From Candidatus Omnitrophota bacterium (lineage in GTDB: Bacteria > Omnitrophota > Gorgyraeia > Duberdicusellales > 4484-171), in NCBI GenBank assembly GCA_003154195.1, contig PMCS01000019.1:1-43527 (forward strand): a stretch of 43,527 bases of DNA, written 5' to 3'. The translations under genes were made by a program, and so were the position numbers. Positions 29,051 through 39,700 of this stretch are shown in pieces. Every line of letters starts with the position of its first letter. Position 1 is the first letter of the stretch. The notes beneath the pieces are model-generated. The model had not been told where the DNA came from. It ran no database searches and saw only the letters and a program-made list of their open reading frames with translations.

Positions 29051-29491
29051 ATGTACAACGGCAACGTTAATGATTTAAAAAATTTATTCCTGTTCCAGCT
29101 TTTAACCGCCAACGAAATCGATTTTGTCGCGGAAATCATCAAGGAAAAATCAATCGAAGCCGGGGAAAAGATCTTCGCCGAATTTGATACCGGCGACACA
29201 ATGTACATGATCGAAAGTGGCCGGATAAAAATCACCGCCGGCCAGGGAAATAATGAGAAAGAACTTACCGTCTTAAAAAAAGGCGACTTTTTCGGCGAAA
29301 TCGCCCTGTTCGAACGCGTGCCGCGCACCGCCGCGGCCATCGCCGTAGAAGAAAGCAATATCTTAGAGATCAGCCGCGCCGATTTCTCCGTCCTTATTTC
29401 CAACAATCCTCATATCGGCAATAAAATACTCTTCCGAATGGTGCAAGACTTAAGCAAAAAGCTGCGCAATACCATTGCCGGAAGCCGATAA
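29051..29491 (+). CDS. Cyclic-nucleotide-binding-domain protein without output domain
   Basis: This 146-residue protein has one CAP_ED/cNMP-binding fold. The beta-roll EFDTGDTMYMIESGRIKIT and the phosphate-binding cassette FFGEIALFERVPRTAAAIA, with the GE and R-T pair, are present. The C-terminal helix is followed by a stop, with no helix-turn-helix, so it is not a CRP-type regulator. It may bind cyclic nucleotides and act on a partner. AAGGAG lies 9 bases before the ATG. The preceding gap has a TTTTTTGGTTTTTAGG repeat that also occurs, inverted and in frame, in the giant gene at 30482-30515. Confidence 0.9.
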   Translation: MYNGNVNDLKNLFLFQLLTANEIDFVAEIIKEKSIEAGEKIFAEFDTGDTMYMIESGRIKITAGQGNNEKELTVLKKGDFFGEIALFERVPRTAAAIAVEESNILEISRADFSVLISNNPHIGNKILFRMVQDLSKKLRNTIAGSR

Positions 29492-29693
29492 AAGACAGAG
29501 GGAAGAGGGACGAAGGGAGAAGGAAGAAAAAAATATAACCGGATCGATTCCTGAATAATTCTCGCCTGCCTCACCACAACTAAGAAATCATGCCGTAATC
29601 AATGCCTTATTTTATTCATAACACCTTTAAAATAAACGAGTTATAAATGGTTATCCCCTTATTATCTTAAAACGCAAGAAAATACCCTCCCGA

Positions 29694-29723
29694 TTGGCAT
29701 TTTCCCTAAAAATATGTTATATA
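29694..29723 (+). promoter_or_regulatory. Possible promoter of the first giant gene
   Basis: TTGGCA 29694-29699, 18 bases, TATATA 29718-29723. The surrounding gap (29492-29798) starts with purine-rich GGGAAGAGGGACGAAGG repeats and then becomes strongly AT-rich. No other structure was seen there. Confidence 0.4.
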
Positions 29724-29798
29724 TTAATACTAATATTCTCTAATATTTAATTAGCAATAATTATTTAAGTAGTAAAAAGAATAATAAAGAATAAACCA

Positions 29799-32700
29799 AT
29801 GATTTTCTATTTCTCCCAACCCAAACGAAAGTTATTCTCTAAGATTACTCTTATGCTGGTATTCTTCTCTTTTCTGGGTACCAGCCTGGGCATCAACTAC
29901 GCCCACGCCGCTTTAACTCTTCCCGAACCTACCCAGTTACTGGGTTTATCCCCAACCTATTCCTTCCCGATATTAAAAGGATTAAAACTTAACCCGGCTA
30001 ACCCTCTGCAGATTGAATTTATCATCGACTCTGCCAACCAGGGCACGGTAAGTAAAGAAGAAGCATCAAAGCTAATCCGTTACTTCTTAGCCGGTTTGAC
30101 TATCCCGGAAGACGATCTATGGGTAAACTTATCGGTATATGAAAAAGACCGGATGATCAATGAATCTGCTGCTCAGACCGACGTAGGAAGAGATATGTTA
30201 GCCCAGGACTATGTCCTTAAGCAATTAGTTTCCAGTCTTACCTACCCGGAGAGTGAAACCGGTAAATCCTACTGGCAGAAAGCCTATCAAGCCGCGGCAA
30301 AGGCCTTTGGTACTACTGATATCAAACTAGATACCTTCAATAAGATATGGATTGCTCCGGATAAGGCTGAAGTATATGAATATAAGAATACGGCGGTGGT
30401 CAATCAAGCGACGTTAAAGGCACTGTTAGAGCAGGATTTTGTTGCCCTGCAACAAAATCAGACTCCCGGCCAGGCAATAGACCAAAAAACCAAAAAACCA
30501 AAAAACCAAAAAACTTTCACCACAGAGGGCAGCGCGGAGCGAAGCGGAGCCTCCCTAAAGGGGACAGAGAAAAACAAAAATGTAATCAACGCACGAACCG
30601 AACAAATTAACAGAGTAGCCTCTGATGTAATGCGCGAAGTAGTCGTACCTAAAATAACCGATGATATCAATTACGGAAAGAACTTTGCCACATTAAGACA
30701 GATATATTATTCTTTAATTCTGGCTAAATGGTTTAAGGGGAAGTTTAAAGAATCCTTCTATAAACACTATATCAACCAGAAGAAGATAAAAGGTATTGAT
30801 ATTAACGACCCGACAGCTAAAGAACAGATCTATAACCTCTATACCCAGGCCTTTAAGAAGGGTATCTATGACTATATTAAGAAAGAATCAGACCCGGGGA
30901 CCCATAAACAGGTCAGGCGTAGATACTTCTCCGGAGGGATCCAGGGACTTGCGGCAAGCCCGACCGTAGAACGAGTTGATGCATCCGCCTTTGCCGCTTC
31001 GCCGGTGAGGGGAAGGCTCTACGATGCGGGGACGGAGATATTTGCTGAGAGGAGAGTGGAAAAAACCGGAGGACGTGGGATGTGGGACGTAGGACGTGGA
31101 ACGAGAAATACGGGAGGAGAAAGCGCCAGCCCGGCGGATACAAATGTCCGCCGCGCTTGGGCACGAATCACCAAACTGTTGTATGAGGGTAACGTAGAAT
31201 ACAAAGTGACATACCCTATTGACGGCAGAGTAAATATTATGATTGCCGCTGCCAGCGATAAGTTCGATATACAAAAACTACCTGATATTGTAAGGTCGGT
31301 ACAAACCGCCTGTCGTAATCGCGTAAATGTTGCCTTGCACGGTTACAACCCATCATTTCGTATGCTGGGAAATCGTGCGTTTAAGTTACCAGGGTCTAGG
31401 GATTTAAGGATTATTATCACCCCCAAACCCGCGGCCAACTCGGCGGGGATGGAAACCGAGGGACGTAGGGCGCCCGCGGCTTCGCCGCTGGGACGTGAGA
31501 CTAAGGCGGGGAGTCCGGCAGCCGGAGATTGGTCATTAACAAATGACGTATTGGTTTATCGCGGAAAAAGCATTAGCCTTGTTTATTTGCATGAAATAAG
31601 AAAAGCACTACCTAGATATCTTGAACTTGTGGGAAATAATGTTCCCGGAACGGTATCTAAAGATACCCTGAAAGGCAGAGCTATCTTCGGATTCCAAGGG
31701 GTATTGCAGACAGCTTTAGGAAAACAGTTCGAAGAATTCTGCGGCAAGCCTTTTTTCAGCTCCAGCCCGGCGAATCCTCAACCCCCAACCGCGATTAAGT
31801 TGGGGGAAATAAGAGAAGCATTAAAACACCTCATGGGCCCTAAGAAACAACCCTCCTCTCCCGGCAGCTTTCCCTCTATGGCTATTTTTGTGGCCTCTTT
31901 AACGAGTGGAATCAACCGATTAACCAAGGGAAAATATACTGCAGCTCAAACCCAAGAGGCGCTTGAACGTTTCGCTAAGTCGTTACCCTGCAGTATTGTG
32001 CGCACCAAAGAAGGGACTGTAAGATTACATAAAAAACCGCGGCAGCCCCTGTTTACAAAAAAAGAGGGTCACACCATGACAAATGTTATTGCCACATTAC
32101 AAAGTAAAGGTTTTCGTATTAATGAAGATGCCCTTCGCCCGCCGTTAAATCGTCTTAATTCATTACACTCCCGGCGGAAGGCCGGCCACGAGACATTGCA
32201 CTTACTAATGCGAAACTTCAATGATAAAAGTGGCCATAGAGAAATTCTGGTAGAGGTTACATTGTACCAGTCGGGAACCGGCCGGATTTTATCCATTTCG
32301 TATACTAATCCTTTTAACCAAAAGGAAAACGACATTCCCGTCGAAGATGTTTTTCCTCAAGTCCCGGCAGCCGTCTCCAGCCCGGTAATTGATGCAGACG
32401 AACTCAAATCGCAAATCTATCAATTACTTGATCCGTATCTTAACCAAGCTATGGGATGGATGGCAAGAATGGAACAAAGCGTCCCCGATCCAGATAAAGA
32501 AAAATTAGAAGGTGAAATGAATAGCGAAACATCAAAACTTATTGAAAAATTAGAAGCATTTTTCCTTGAGAATAACCGTGGGGCAACGGCAATTCCTAAA
32601 GAGATTATTACCATGGAAGAACAGGTTATAGAAACGCTTCAAAGTGATTTAGTTTTTTTACAATCAGCGCTTAAAAATGATATTTTTGACCGTAACTCTG

Positions 32701-35700
32701 CATTATATGCTACCACAGATATGCCGGCCTCCAGTCAACAATTAAAAGATGCGGTCTGTAGTTATGGCACAGAAAATTTCGCAACGGATATTTATGCCTC
32801 TAATATTATTAAAGCCTATCTTGACGGTTTGCAGTTTGAAGAAGCTTTGAAATATATGGGGATGCTGCATTTCGGCGATAAACGCTACTGTGCGATTATT
32901 TTATTGCATGCTAGCGCGTATGCCCAGGGTTTTCTTGGAAAACCTATACCTGGGCCGGGGGAAGAGGGATTTTTAACATATTTTATGGGTTACATAAATA
33001 GAACTAAGGCAGTTGATTTGTTGGTCCGGGGCGGCGGTATTCCCAGGGAAGCCGCGGAAAGTTTTCTGGATAGAAATATACGATTACTTAGTGCCGCCCT
33101 CAGGCCTAAGGCTGTGGCAAGCCCGGTGAGGCAACGCACCGGTTTCCCGACAACCGGATCTATCCCGGCAGAATTGAAAAGAGTAATGACCGATTTGATA
33201 AAAATTCATCGTTCATACGAAGGCAGGCCGTTAACCTTAATCGAAAGCGCAACGTGTATGCATAACGAAGATGTAATTTACAACATGGCTAATGCCCTGC
33301 ATGTTATTTTATCGGGACAGGACATAACTCCCGATATTCGGAAGAGATTGGGGAGATTGGAAAAATTATTAAAGGAATACGATTCATACCACGGTAAAAA
33401 CTTGGATGTAGGGGGGCACATGAGTCGTGGAGAGACCGTGCAAGCAATGATCCGGGAAGCTGATTGGTTGTTGATTAAAGTGAGGACGACCAGTGAACCG
33501 GGCCAGGCCGGTTCGCCGCTGCCCACGGACGCGAAAGTAGCGCCGGCTTTGGCGAACGCCATTCGCTCGGCAACGGTAATTTTGCATGGAGAAAGTTTTG
33601 GCACCAGGGGCGGAACGGTTATTGGTAAAAGTGACGAGAAGGTTTTTATTATCGCTCCTGCCATATTGACTCTTCGCAACAACGATACTGTTTTGGTAAA
33701 CACCCCTGCCTTAACGAGCGCGAGAACTGAGAATGTCCTGGCAACTGTTGAAGATATTTCCCGGGACAAAGGGCTTATGCTGCTTTCGTTACCAACGAGG
33801 GATACGCTTTGTCCCGTGCCTTTGAACGCGCATTTTAACGAAAATTTTCCGAAATCTCAAATCCACAATGTCGCCGCCGGATTTTTTAGCGAGGGCAAGA
33901 CAATTGAAGCGTTTCCTCTATTGGCGCGTACCGATCTTGAGTATTTGGAAAACTCCGTTCCCAAATTGGAGATTTGGCAACAAGCAGGGATGATCGGCGT
34001 GCCGCTTCTTGGCCAGGATGGTTCTTGTATCGGAATGGTGACTGAGGTGGAAGGCAGCCATGGTGCCCTACCCCGGTTCATCACTGCTACCGCTGATGAG
34101 ATTCTTGAATATCTACGCAATATCAAGGACAGGTTTCCCGGATTACCGCTTTATGCCGCATCTCCTGATCGCGACGCAAGGGCTGACGAAGTTCCTCCCG
34201 CAGGCATGAGTGATTCTCCTGCGGCTAAACCGGCCGCGAGTTCCGCGGCTAGGGTTGGCGACGATCCTGAAGTAATAACGGCGGCTGATAGATTTACGGA
34301 TACTTTTCTGGAAGAAGGTTACGTTGGCAGGAACGGAGATGGCAAGAGCAAGAAAGAAATCAAGGAAGAAATTTCAAGAATAATCAGGAACATTTTAAAT
34401 AAAAAGGACCTGACAAAAAAACAAAAAACAGTAAGAATTGATAACGGCCGCGCGATTGAAATAAGTACCGCTAGGATAGAAAATGCTCAACTTAACATTC
34501 ACTATATTTTTTGGGAAGGAAGAAACCATCATCGTATCAATTCTATTTCCCCAATAGAAAATAAAAGAGAATGGCTGAAGCGAAGAAGAGGGCAACGTGA
34601 AGCAGCGAATATTAGTTCCAGCCCTGATTTCTTGGCATTGGCGGGAATGGAGGTCGGATCAGCCCGCGATTACGTAACTACCAGCTTAATCGGTGCCTTA
34701 CGTTCCGGCAAGAAAGAAAATATAGAGCGGCTGGCTAAACAGGTTTCCCGATATATCGCGGCCAATAATAGAGACGTCCGTACTTTTGGCATACGTACTT
34801 TTGTTTTGGGTTTATTACACAAGACAATCAGGCTGTACCTTGAACCTTACGGTAGGAACCAACCGGAGCAGAGGGAGCTGTGGAGGGAACTCGCGTGGGG
34901 ATTTATCAATCACTTAGCGCCGGCCATCATCAGCATAAAAGAAACGCCTGAGGATATTTTAATCGAATATAAGACTAACCCCGATTCCCCGTCAGCTAAA
35001 AATACAGTAGGTTTATGGTCAAGAACAATGGTGCAAGATGACCTGATTAAGGCAACTATCGAAACATGCGTAGGCCGAGCCCGAGCTCCCTACGTATCCA
35101 GCCCGGCTGATTCATTCCCCAATGCCGTGAGCAGCGAAACGCCGGCAAGCACACCAAGCCAGACGTTGGAAGAAACACTTAGTGAAATAGACGGATTAAG
35201 CGGCCAAATCGAAGGCATCCCTTATGATGATAATAGATACCTATTGCCTGAGGCGGAAATAGGGAGACGCCAGGGATTAAGGCAGAAGTTAGTCGTACTG
35301 ATTGTGGAAAAAGACATCGCTACACTTCAAGCAATTGCCGCGAGGATAGAAGAAAAGCATAAAAAATATTATCCCTTGATCACCAGGCGCATCGTAGAAA
35401 TAATAGCGGGAATAGACGGGGGGTATATCGCTCTCCTGGGTAAGCCTGATGCGCCGGAAGCGGAAAAGTCCGCGGCGGTTTTGAAACTTAGCAGAATAAC
35501 GGGAACCGGGGTTAACCGGGAAATTTTGCGTAGAGCCATTGCGGCACTGAGAGCTTACAAAGAGAAGCTTTCCGGGCGGCCAGAGGAACCGCGGAGCGAT
35601 CCGTCTCTCGCCGGCAACAAGTTAAAAAACATTGGGGCTGCGATTGGGAACCTGGGGACGCTATTGCGCGCTGCCGGCAGCCCGATAGAAGAAACCGCTG

Positions 35701-36383
35701 CGGAGCAAGGAGCGGCCGCAACGACTTTATCTTCGGAAGCGGAAACACTATTCCGCCAAATAAATGGGTTGATTGACGAAATCAGAGATACATTCAGAAA
35801 TACATTCAATAATCATCGATTTAAATACCGCACCCTTCCCGAAATTTTAGGCCAGCAGAAACAAACCAGGCACCAAAATGCACGCGAGGCGTTGGAAGCG
35901 CTAGTCGCGGAGCAAGAGGACGTCAGTGTACTTAGGGAAGTTGTCTCGGAGATGCAAAGACTTATGCCGGAAAAGCCAAGACGAACTTCTTCGCTGAAAG
36001 TGGAAACTGCGGCATTATATTCGTCATATTTACTTATCCTCATCAGGCGCATCCGTGAACGTGAATTGGAATTGAAAACCCGTGAGCCGGCCGAAAACGG
36101 GGAAGGCCAAAAAGCAATCGCTTTCGACTCTTCCACTACCGACGCGGCCGGCCCGACTACCGCGGGCAGTCCGGATGTTGACTCATCCCTCATCCCCAAC
36201 CCCTCATCCCTCGTATCTTCTCCGGGTGGTATCAAGATGTCCAACATCCCGGTCATCTCCAGTTCCAATTCGCAGATGATTGCATTCGCGGCGATTGGCC
36301 CGGATTTCTTCGACCGGTTGACGTTCAGGATTGTATCGATGAAACATATTGCGTCTTTGGCGCAGTTCGCGTCATTACCATAA
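29799..36383 (+). CDS. Giant exported modular protein 1 with degenerate trypsin-like domain
   Basis: The protein has 2194 residues. A signal sequence (residues ~10-37) ends SLGINYAHA-AL. Residues ~38-385 are a conserved domain (PEPTQLLGLSPTYSFPILKG, LKLNPANPLQIEFIID, ending QVRRRYFSGG), shared nearly word for word with the protein at 36786. The middle (~390-2140) consists of unlike blocks separated by Ser-Pro linkers such as AASPVRG, VSSPVID, AGSPLPTD and SSSPDF. Residues ~1257-1440 resemble a trypsin/DegP fold (VLATVEDISRDKGLMLLSL, then GMIGVPLLGQDGSCIGMVTE) but all catalytic positions are replaced. Residues ~2143-2194 repeat the C-terminal tail of the second giant protein (FAAIGPDFFDRLTFRIVSMK). 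Several dispersed repeats are inserted in frame. The start lacks a Shine-Dalgarno. The function is unknown; a surface or periplasmic role is inferred from the signal sequence. Confidence 0.8.
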   Translation: MIFYFSQPKRKLFSKITLMLVFFSFLGTSLGINYAHAALTLPEPTQLLGLSPTYSFPILKGLKLNPANPLQIEFIIDSANQGTVSKEEASKLIRYFLAGLTIPEDDLWVNLSVYEKDRMINESAAQTDVGRDMLAQDYVLKQLVSSLTYPESETGKSYWQKAYQAAAKAFGTTDIKLDTFNKIWIAPDKAEVYEYKNTAVVNQATLKALLEQDFVALQQNQTPGQAIDQKTKKPKNQKTFTTEGSAERSGASLKGTEKNKNVINARTEQINRVASDVMREVVVPKITDDINYGKNFATLRQIYYSLILAKWFKGKFKESFYKHYINQKKIKGIDINDPTAKEQIYNLYTQAFKKGIYDYIKKESDPGTHKQVRRRYFSGGIQGLAASPTVERVDASAFAASPVRGRLYDAGTEIFAERRVEKTGGRGMWDVGRGTRNTGGESASPADTNVRRAWARITKLLYEGNVEYKVTYPIDGRVNIMIAAASDKFDIQKLPDIVRSVQTACRNRVNVALHGYNPSFRMLGNRAFKLPGSRDLRIIITPKPAANSAGMETEGRRAPAASPLGRETKAGSPAAGDWSLTNDVLVYRGKSISLVYLHEIRKALPRYLELVGNNVPGTVSKDTLKGRAIFGFQGVLQTALGKQFEEFCGKPFFSSSPANPQPPTAIKLGEIREALKHLMGPKKQPSSPGSFPSMAIFVASLTSGINRLTKGKYTAAQTQEALERFAKSLPCSIVRTKEGTVRLHKKPRQPLFTKKEGHTMTNVIATLQSKGFRINEDALRPPLNRLNSLHSRRKAGHETLHLLMRNFNDKSGHREILVEVTLYQSGTGRILSISYTNPFNQKENDIPVEDVFPQVPAAVSSPVIDADELKSQIYQLLDPYLNQAMGWMARMEQSVPDPDKEKLEGEMNSETSKLIEKLEAFFLENNRGATAIPKEIITMEEQVIETLQSDLVFLQSALKNDIFDRNSALYATTDMPASSQQLKDAVCSYGTENFATDIYASNIIKAYLDGLQFEEALKYMGMLHFGDKRYCAIILLHASAYAQGFLGKPIPGPGEEGFLTYFMGYINRTKAVDLLVRGGGIPREAAESFLDRNIRLLSAALRPKAVASPVRQRTGFPTTGSIPAELKRVMTDLIKIHRSYEGRPLTLIESATCMHNEDVIYNMANALHVILSGQDITPDIRKRLGRLEKLLKEYDSYHGKNLDVGGHMSRGETVQAMIREADWLLIKVRTTSEPGQAGSPLPTDAKVAPALANAIRSATVILHGESFGTRGGTVIGKSDEKVFIIAPAILTLRNNDTVLVNTPALTSARTENVLATVEDISRDKGLMLLSLPTRDTLCPVPLNAHFNENFPKSQIHNVAAGFFSEGKTIEAFPLLARTDLEYLENSVPKLEIWQQAGMIGVPLLGQDGSCIGMVTEVEGSHGALPRFITATADEILEYLRNIKDRFPGLPLYAASPDRDARADEVPPAGMSDSPAAKPAASSAARVGDDPEVITAADRFTDTFLEEGYVGRNGDGKSKKEIKEEISRIIRNILNKKDLTKKQKTVRIDNGRAIEISTARIENAQLNIHYIFWEGRNHHRINSISPIENKREWLKRRRGQREAANISSSPDFLALAGMEVGSARDYVTTSLIGALRSGKKENIERLAKQVSRYIAANNRDVRTFGIRTFVLGLLHKTIRLYLEPYGRNQPEQRELWRELAWGFINHLAPAIISIKETPEDILIEYKTNPDSPSAKNTVGLWSRTMVQDDLIKATIETCVGRARAPYVSSPADSFPNAVSSETPASTPSQTLEETLSEIDGLSGQIEGIPYDDNRYLLPEAEIGRRQGLRQKLVVLIVEKDIATLQAIAARIEEKHKKYYPLITRRIVEIIAGIDGGYIALLGKPDAPEAEKSAAVLKLSRITGTGVNREILRRAIAALRAYKEKLSGRPEEPRSDPSLAGNKLKNIGAAIGNLGTLLRAAGSPIEETAAEQGAAATTLSSEAETLFRQINGLIDEIRDTFRNTFNNHRFKYRTLPEILGQQKQTRHQNAREALEALVAEQEDVSVLREVVSEMQRLMPEKPRRTSSLKVETAALYSSYLLILIRRIRERELELKTREPAENGEGQKAIAFDSSTTDAAGPTTAGSPDVDSSLIPNPSSLVSSPGGIKMSNIPVISSSNSQMIAFAAIGPDFFDRLTFRIVSMKHIASLAQFASLP
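30480..30575 (+). repeat. In-frame repeat insertion in giant protein 1
   Basis: Four ACCAAAAA units and a TTCACCACAGAGG tract encode a Lys-rich stretch (residues ~227-258) directly after the DFVALQQN segment. The second giant gene has an unrelated palindromic repeat at the same place (37496-37585), and conserved coding resumes with VASDVMREVVVPKITDD in both. Confidence 0.7.
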
Positions 36384-36391
36384 AACAGTAG

Positions 36392-36411
36392 GGGCGGGTT
36401 TTAACCCGCCC
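36392..36411. repeat. GTAGGGGC-type palindrome after giant gene 1
   Basis: GGGCGGGTT (36392-36400) and AACCCGCCC (36403-36411), tagged by GTAGG. It lies 8 bases after the stop and may serve as the transcript end. A relative follows the second giant gene at 41025-41050. Confidence 0.7.
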
Positions 36412-36535
36412 TCTATAAAAAGGAGAGAGTAGGGAGAAAGATAAATAAAAAAATAAGAAACAGAGAGCATGCCGATAGGCAAGGAGGGCAGAGTAGAGAG
36501 AAAAACCGAAGAAAGAAGAAAGAAAAAACTGTAAC

Positions 36536-36642
36536 CACATGATTCCGCTGATTTCACTGATTCCAAATTGATTTTGCAATTTTTTTACTATCGGGATTTG
36601 TATTTTTCAGTGTAATCGGTGAAATCTTGTGGCTAAAAATTG
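36536..36642. repeat. CCACATGATT..TTGTGG imperfect palindrome
   Basis: CCACATGATTCCGCTGATTT at the left is an imperfect inverted copy of GTGAAATCTTGTGG at the right. It belongs to the CCACAGATTTCAC-type family seen at 5763-5790. The stretch 36412-36535 is purine-rich and otherwise featureless. Confidence 0.5.
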
Positions 36643-36722
36643 TCCTTAGAATTGGGTTTTTAAAACTGCCCTTTATCCGTAAAATTGTATGATAAACAAA
36701 AGGTACTTGGTATGCTTTACAT

Positions 36723-36736
36723 TGTAAGCGCTTACA
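36723..36736. promoter_or_regulatory. LacI/CcpA-type (cre-like) operator before giant gene 2
   Basis: TGTAAGCGCTTACA is a perfect palindrome matching the cre consensus TGNAANCGNTNNCA; flanking T and A extend it to 16 bases. It lies downstream of a weak promoter candidate (TTGTAT 36685-36690, TGGTAT 36708-36713), i.e. near the expected start of transcription, a repressor position. No LacI-family gene is in the window. Confidence 0.5.
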
Positions 36737-36785
36737 AAGAAAAGGTCGAAATGCGTGAAAACAAAAACATTAGAGGAGACCGATA

Positions 36786-39700
36786 GTGTTATTTTTCCTT
36801 TCCCAACCCAAACAAAAGTTATTCTCTAAGATTACTCTTATGCTGGTATTGTTCTCTTTTATGGTTACCAGCCTTGGGTTGTCTAATGCCCATGCCGCTT
36901 TAACTCTCCCCGAACCTACCCAGTTACTGGGACTATCCGCGGCCTACTCCTTTCCTATATTAAAGGGGTTAAAACTTAACCCGGCTAACCCTCTGCAGAT
37001 AGAATTCATCATCGATAGCGGCAATTGGGACGCGCAATATGTAGGGACAGGGCTAAGCCCTGTCCGTTACCAAGAGGCGTTGAAAAAAGAATCAGAAAAA
37101 TTAATCCGTTACTTCTTAGCCGGTTTGACTATCCCCGAAGACGACCTATGGGTAAACTTATCGGTATATGAAAAAGACCGGATGATCAATGAATCAGCAG
37201 CCCAGACCGACGTAGGAAGAGATATGTTGGCCCAGGACTATGTGCTTAAGCAACTAGTCTCTTCTTTAACCTATCCGGAGAGTGAAACCGGTAAATCCTA
37301 CTGGCAGAAAACCTACCAGGCCGCAGCCAAAGCCTTCGGTACTACCGACGTAAAGCTGGATACCTTCAATAAGATATGGATCGCTCCGGATAAGGCAGAG
37401 GTATATGAATATAAGAATACGGCGGTAGTCAACCAGGCGACGTTAAAAGCGATGTTAGAAGAAGACTTCGTTGCGTTAAACAAAAACGTTAAATCTGTTG
37501 GGCCGGTTGAGTCAGTTGAGCCGGTTGTAGGGTTGAAATCTTCTAACCGGCAAAACCGGCTAAACCAGCCCAACAAGCTCAACCAAATTAACAAAGTCGC
37601 TTCTGACGTAATGAGAGAGGTAGTCGTACCTAAGATTACCGACGATATCAATTCCGGCAAGAACTTTGCCACATTGCGACAGATATACTACTCTCTCATC
37701 CTGGCTAAATGGTTTAAAGAAAAGTTTAAAGAATCCTTCTATAAACACTATATCAACCAGAAGAAGATCAAAGGTATTGATACTAATGACCCCCAGGCTA
37801 AAGAGAAGATCTATAACCTATATACGCAAGCCTTTAAGAAGGGTATCTATGACTATATTAAGAAAGAAGCCGACCCGGCGACGCATAAACAAGTAAGGCG
37901 CCGGTATTTCTCCGGAGGGATGGCACAATTGACTTCCACAGTAGCGGCTTTTCCGGTAGGTTTGGATCAGGTCGGTTCATCGTCGGTAACCGGCATGCTC
38001 ACCCAAGCGGGGGTGGAGATGGAGGGAGTAAGCTCCAGCCCGGCAACCGCGGCCGCCGGACGCGCGGCGCCTGATGTTTTGATAAAAAATCCTGCTGACT
38101 ATATATGCAAAGCAATTGTAGTTTTCCAGAAAGCTTTATCAGACCGGCCCGCCATACGGGAAGAAATCTTGCAAAATTATAAGGAAGATAAAGACTATGC
38201 GGGATATGATATAAATGAAGCTACGATGTATGATTATTTTTTTTCCGATATACTACTTGAAGCATCGGACAGAGGATCTCATAAGTTATTCTCTATACCG
38301 GAGGTTAATGCTTTATTGGCTAAATTGCAGGGGTTATATAAAATGTCGGGGTTATCAATGCCTGCGAAAATGAGATTAAAGGCAAGAATGCCCGTGGCAA
38401 TAAAGCGATTTATTAATGATATGGAAGGGGTTAGCCGCGATGACGTTAAATCAATAATGTCAGCTGAATCACGTTTACGCCAGGGTGTCGGCAAAATCTT
38501 ACGGTACCCTTTTGGTAAAAATCCGATAAATCCGAGGATATTAATTGAAGAATTTAATAGGCGTTTTGAAGAGTGCTATCGATGGTTAAGGAATGATGGT
38601 TTAAGCCACCACTTTTTTTATTCTGACAGCCCTGATCTTATAGTCGGAGGGTATGATAGTTCTTTTGCTATCGCCGGGTTAGGCGAAAGCCTCGATTCGG
38701 TTGACGATTGGATTCGCAAAGAACACATTCGCGACGCGCTCATGTCGGAAGGCCGTTCCCCTTACGTCGCGCTTGCGCTTATGCGCGATCAATCTGACGC
38801 GCCGAGTGGTGAAGTGCGCGAACTTCTTGAAAAAGAAGACGCATTATTTAAGATAGCGATCAAATCGATGGAATCGAACGAGGCGGTTGAATTTAATTAT
38901 CCCATGGCCATCGCCGTAGCCAGAAACCTGGACAAGATTGCCGATGAGACACGGCGGCTTGCGGCAATCCGCATTGCCGCGGAATGGAATAGTTTCTATA
39001 TTTTAAGTTTATTAGCTAAGTGGGCGAGAAAGCAAATCGCCAAGGAAGGGGGGCCGTCGGCTAAAGCAAATTCCGCCAGCCCGGTAGATTTAACATTAGA
39101 AAAATTAAAATTACGGCGCGCTGAGCTGGACAGTGCTGCCCCCTACAAAAGAGAACTGGCCGCTAGAGAAATATTTGATACGCTGAGCCGGCTTGCCTTT
39201 TGGCTTTCTTCCCTGCGCCAAGAATTTTCAACCCTGGAGCCATTAAGCGAACCCATAGGAACATTGCATTTCTTTGGCCCGGAAACCGAAAATGATCCTA
39301 CCACGATGAATGAAAATGCTAAAAATAAAAGGTACTTCGCCCTTCGTCATGAAATACAAGTATCGGAAAGCCATTTTATCGATTACGGAAATTTTGTTAT
39401 CGACAAACTCATCACGCGATTGGCCGGGGAAAGGGAAATGAATATAAAAAATATGATTATCAATGCCCTTATTCAATTAGGCGTTTCCCCGGCGGAAGAA
39501 TCCAATGTGGCTGACGCAAACGCGCTGATGGGCGCCTGGGGAAAATATCAAATACAGATGCTATCGGAAAGGATTCCCCGAGAAAAAATAATCATACCGT
39601 TGCACCGGGAAGACATAGAAGATATACCCGTGGGCGCGACATCAATCTCTTACGCAGTCGTAGACGACGATAAAGCGATAGGGGCTATCGAAGAAGAGAT

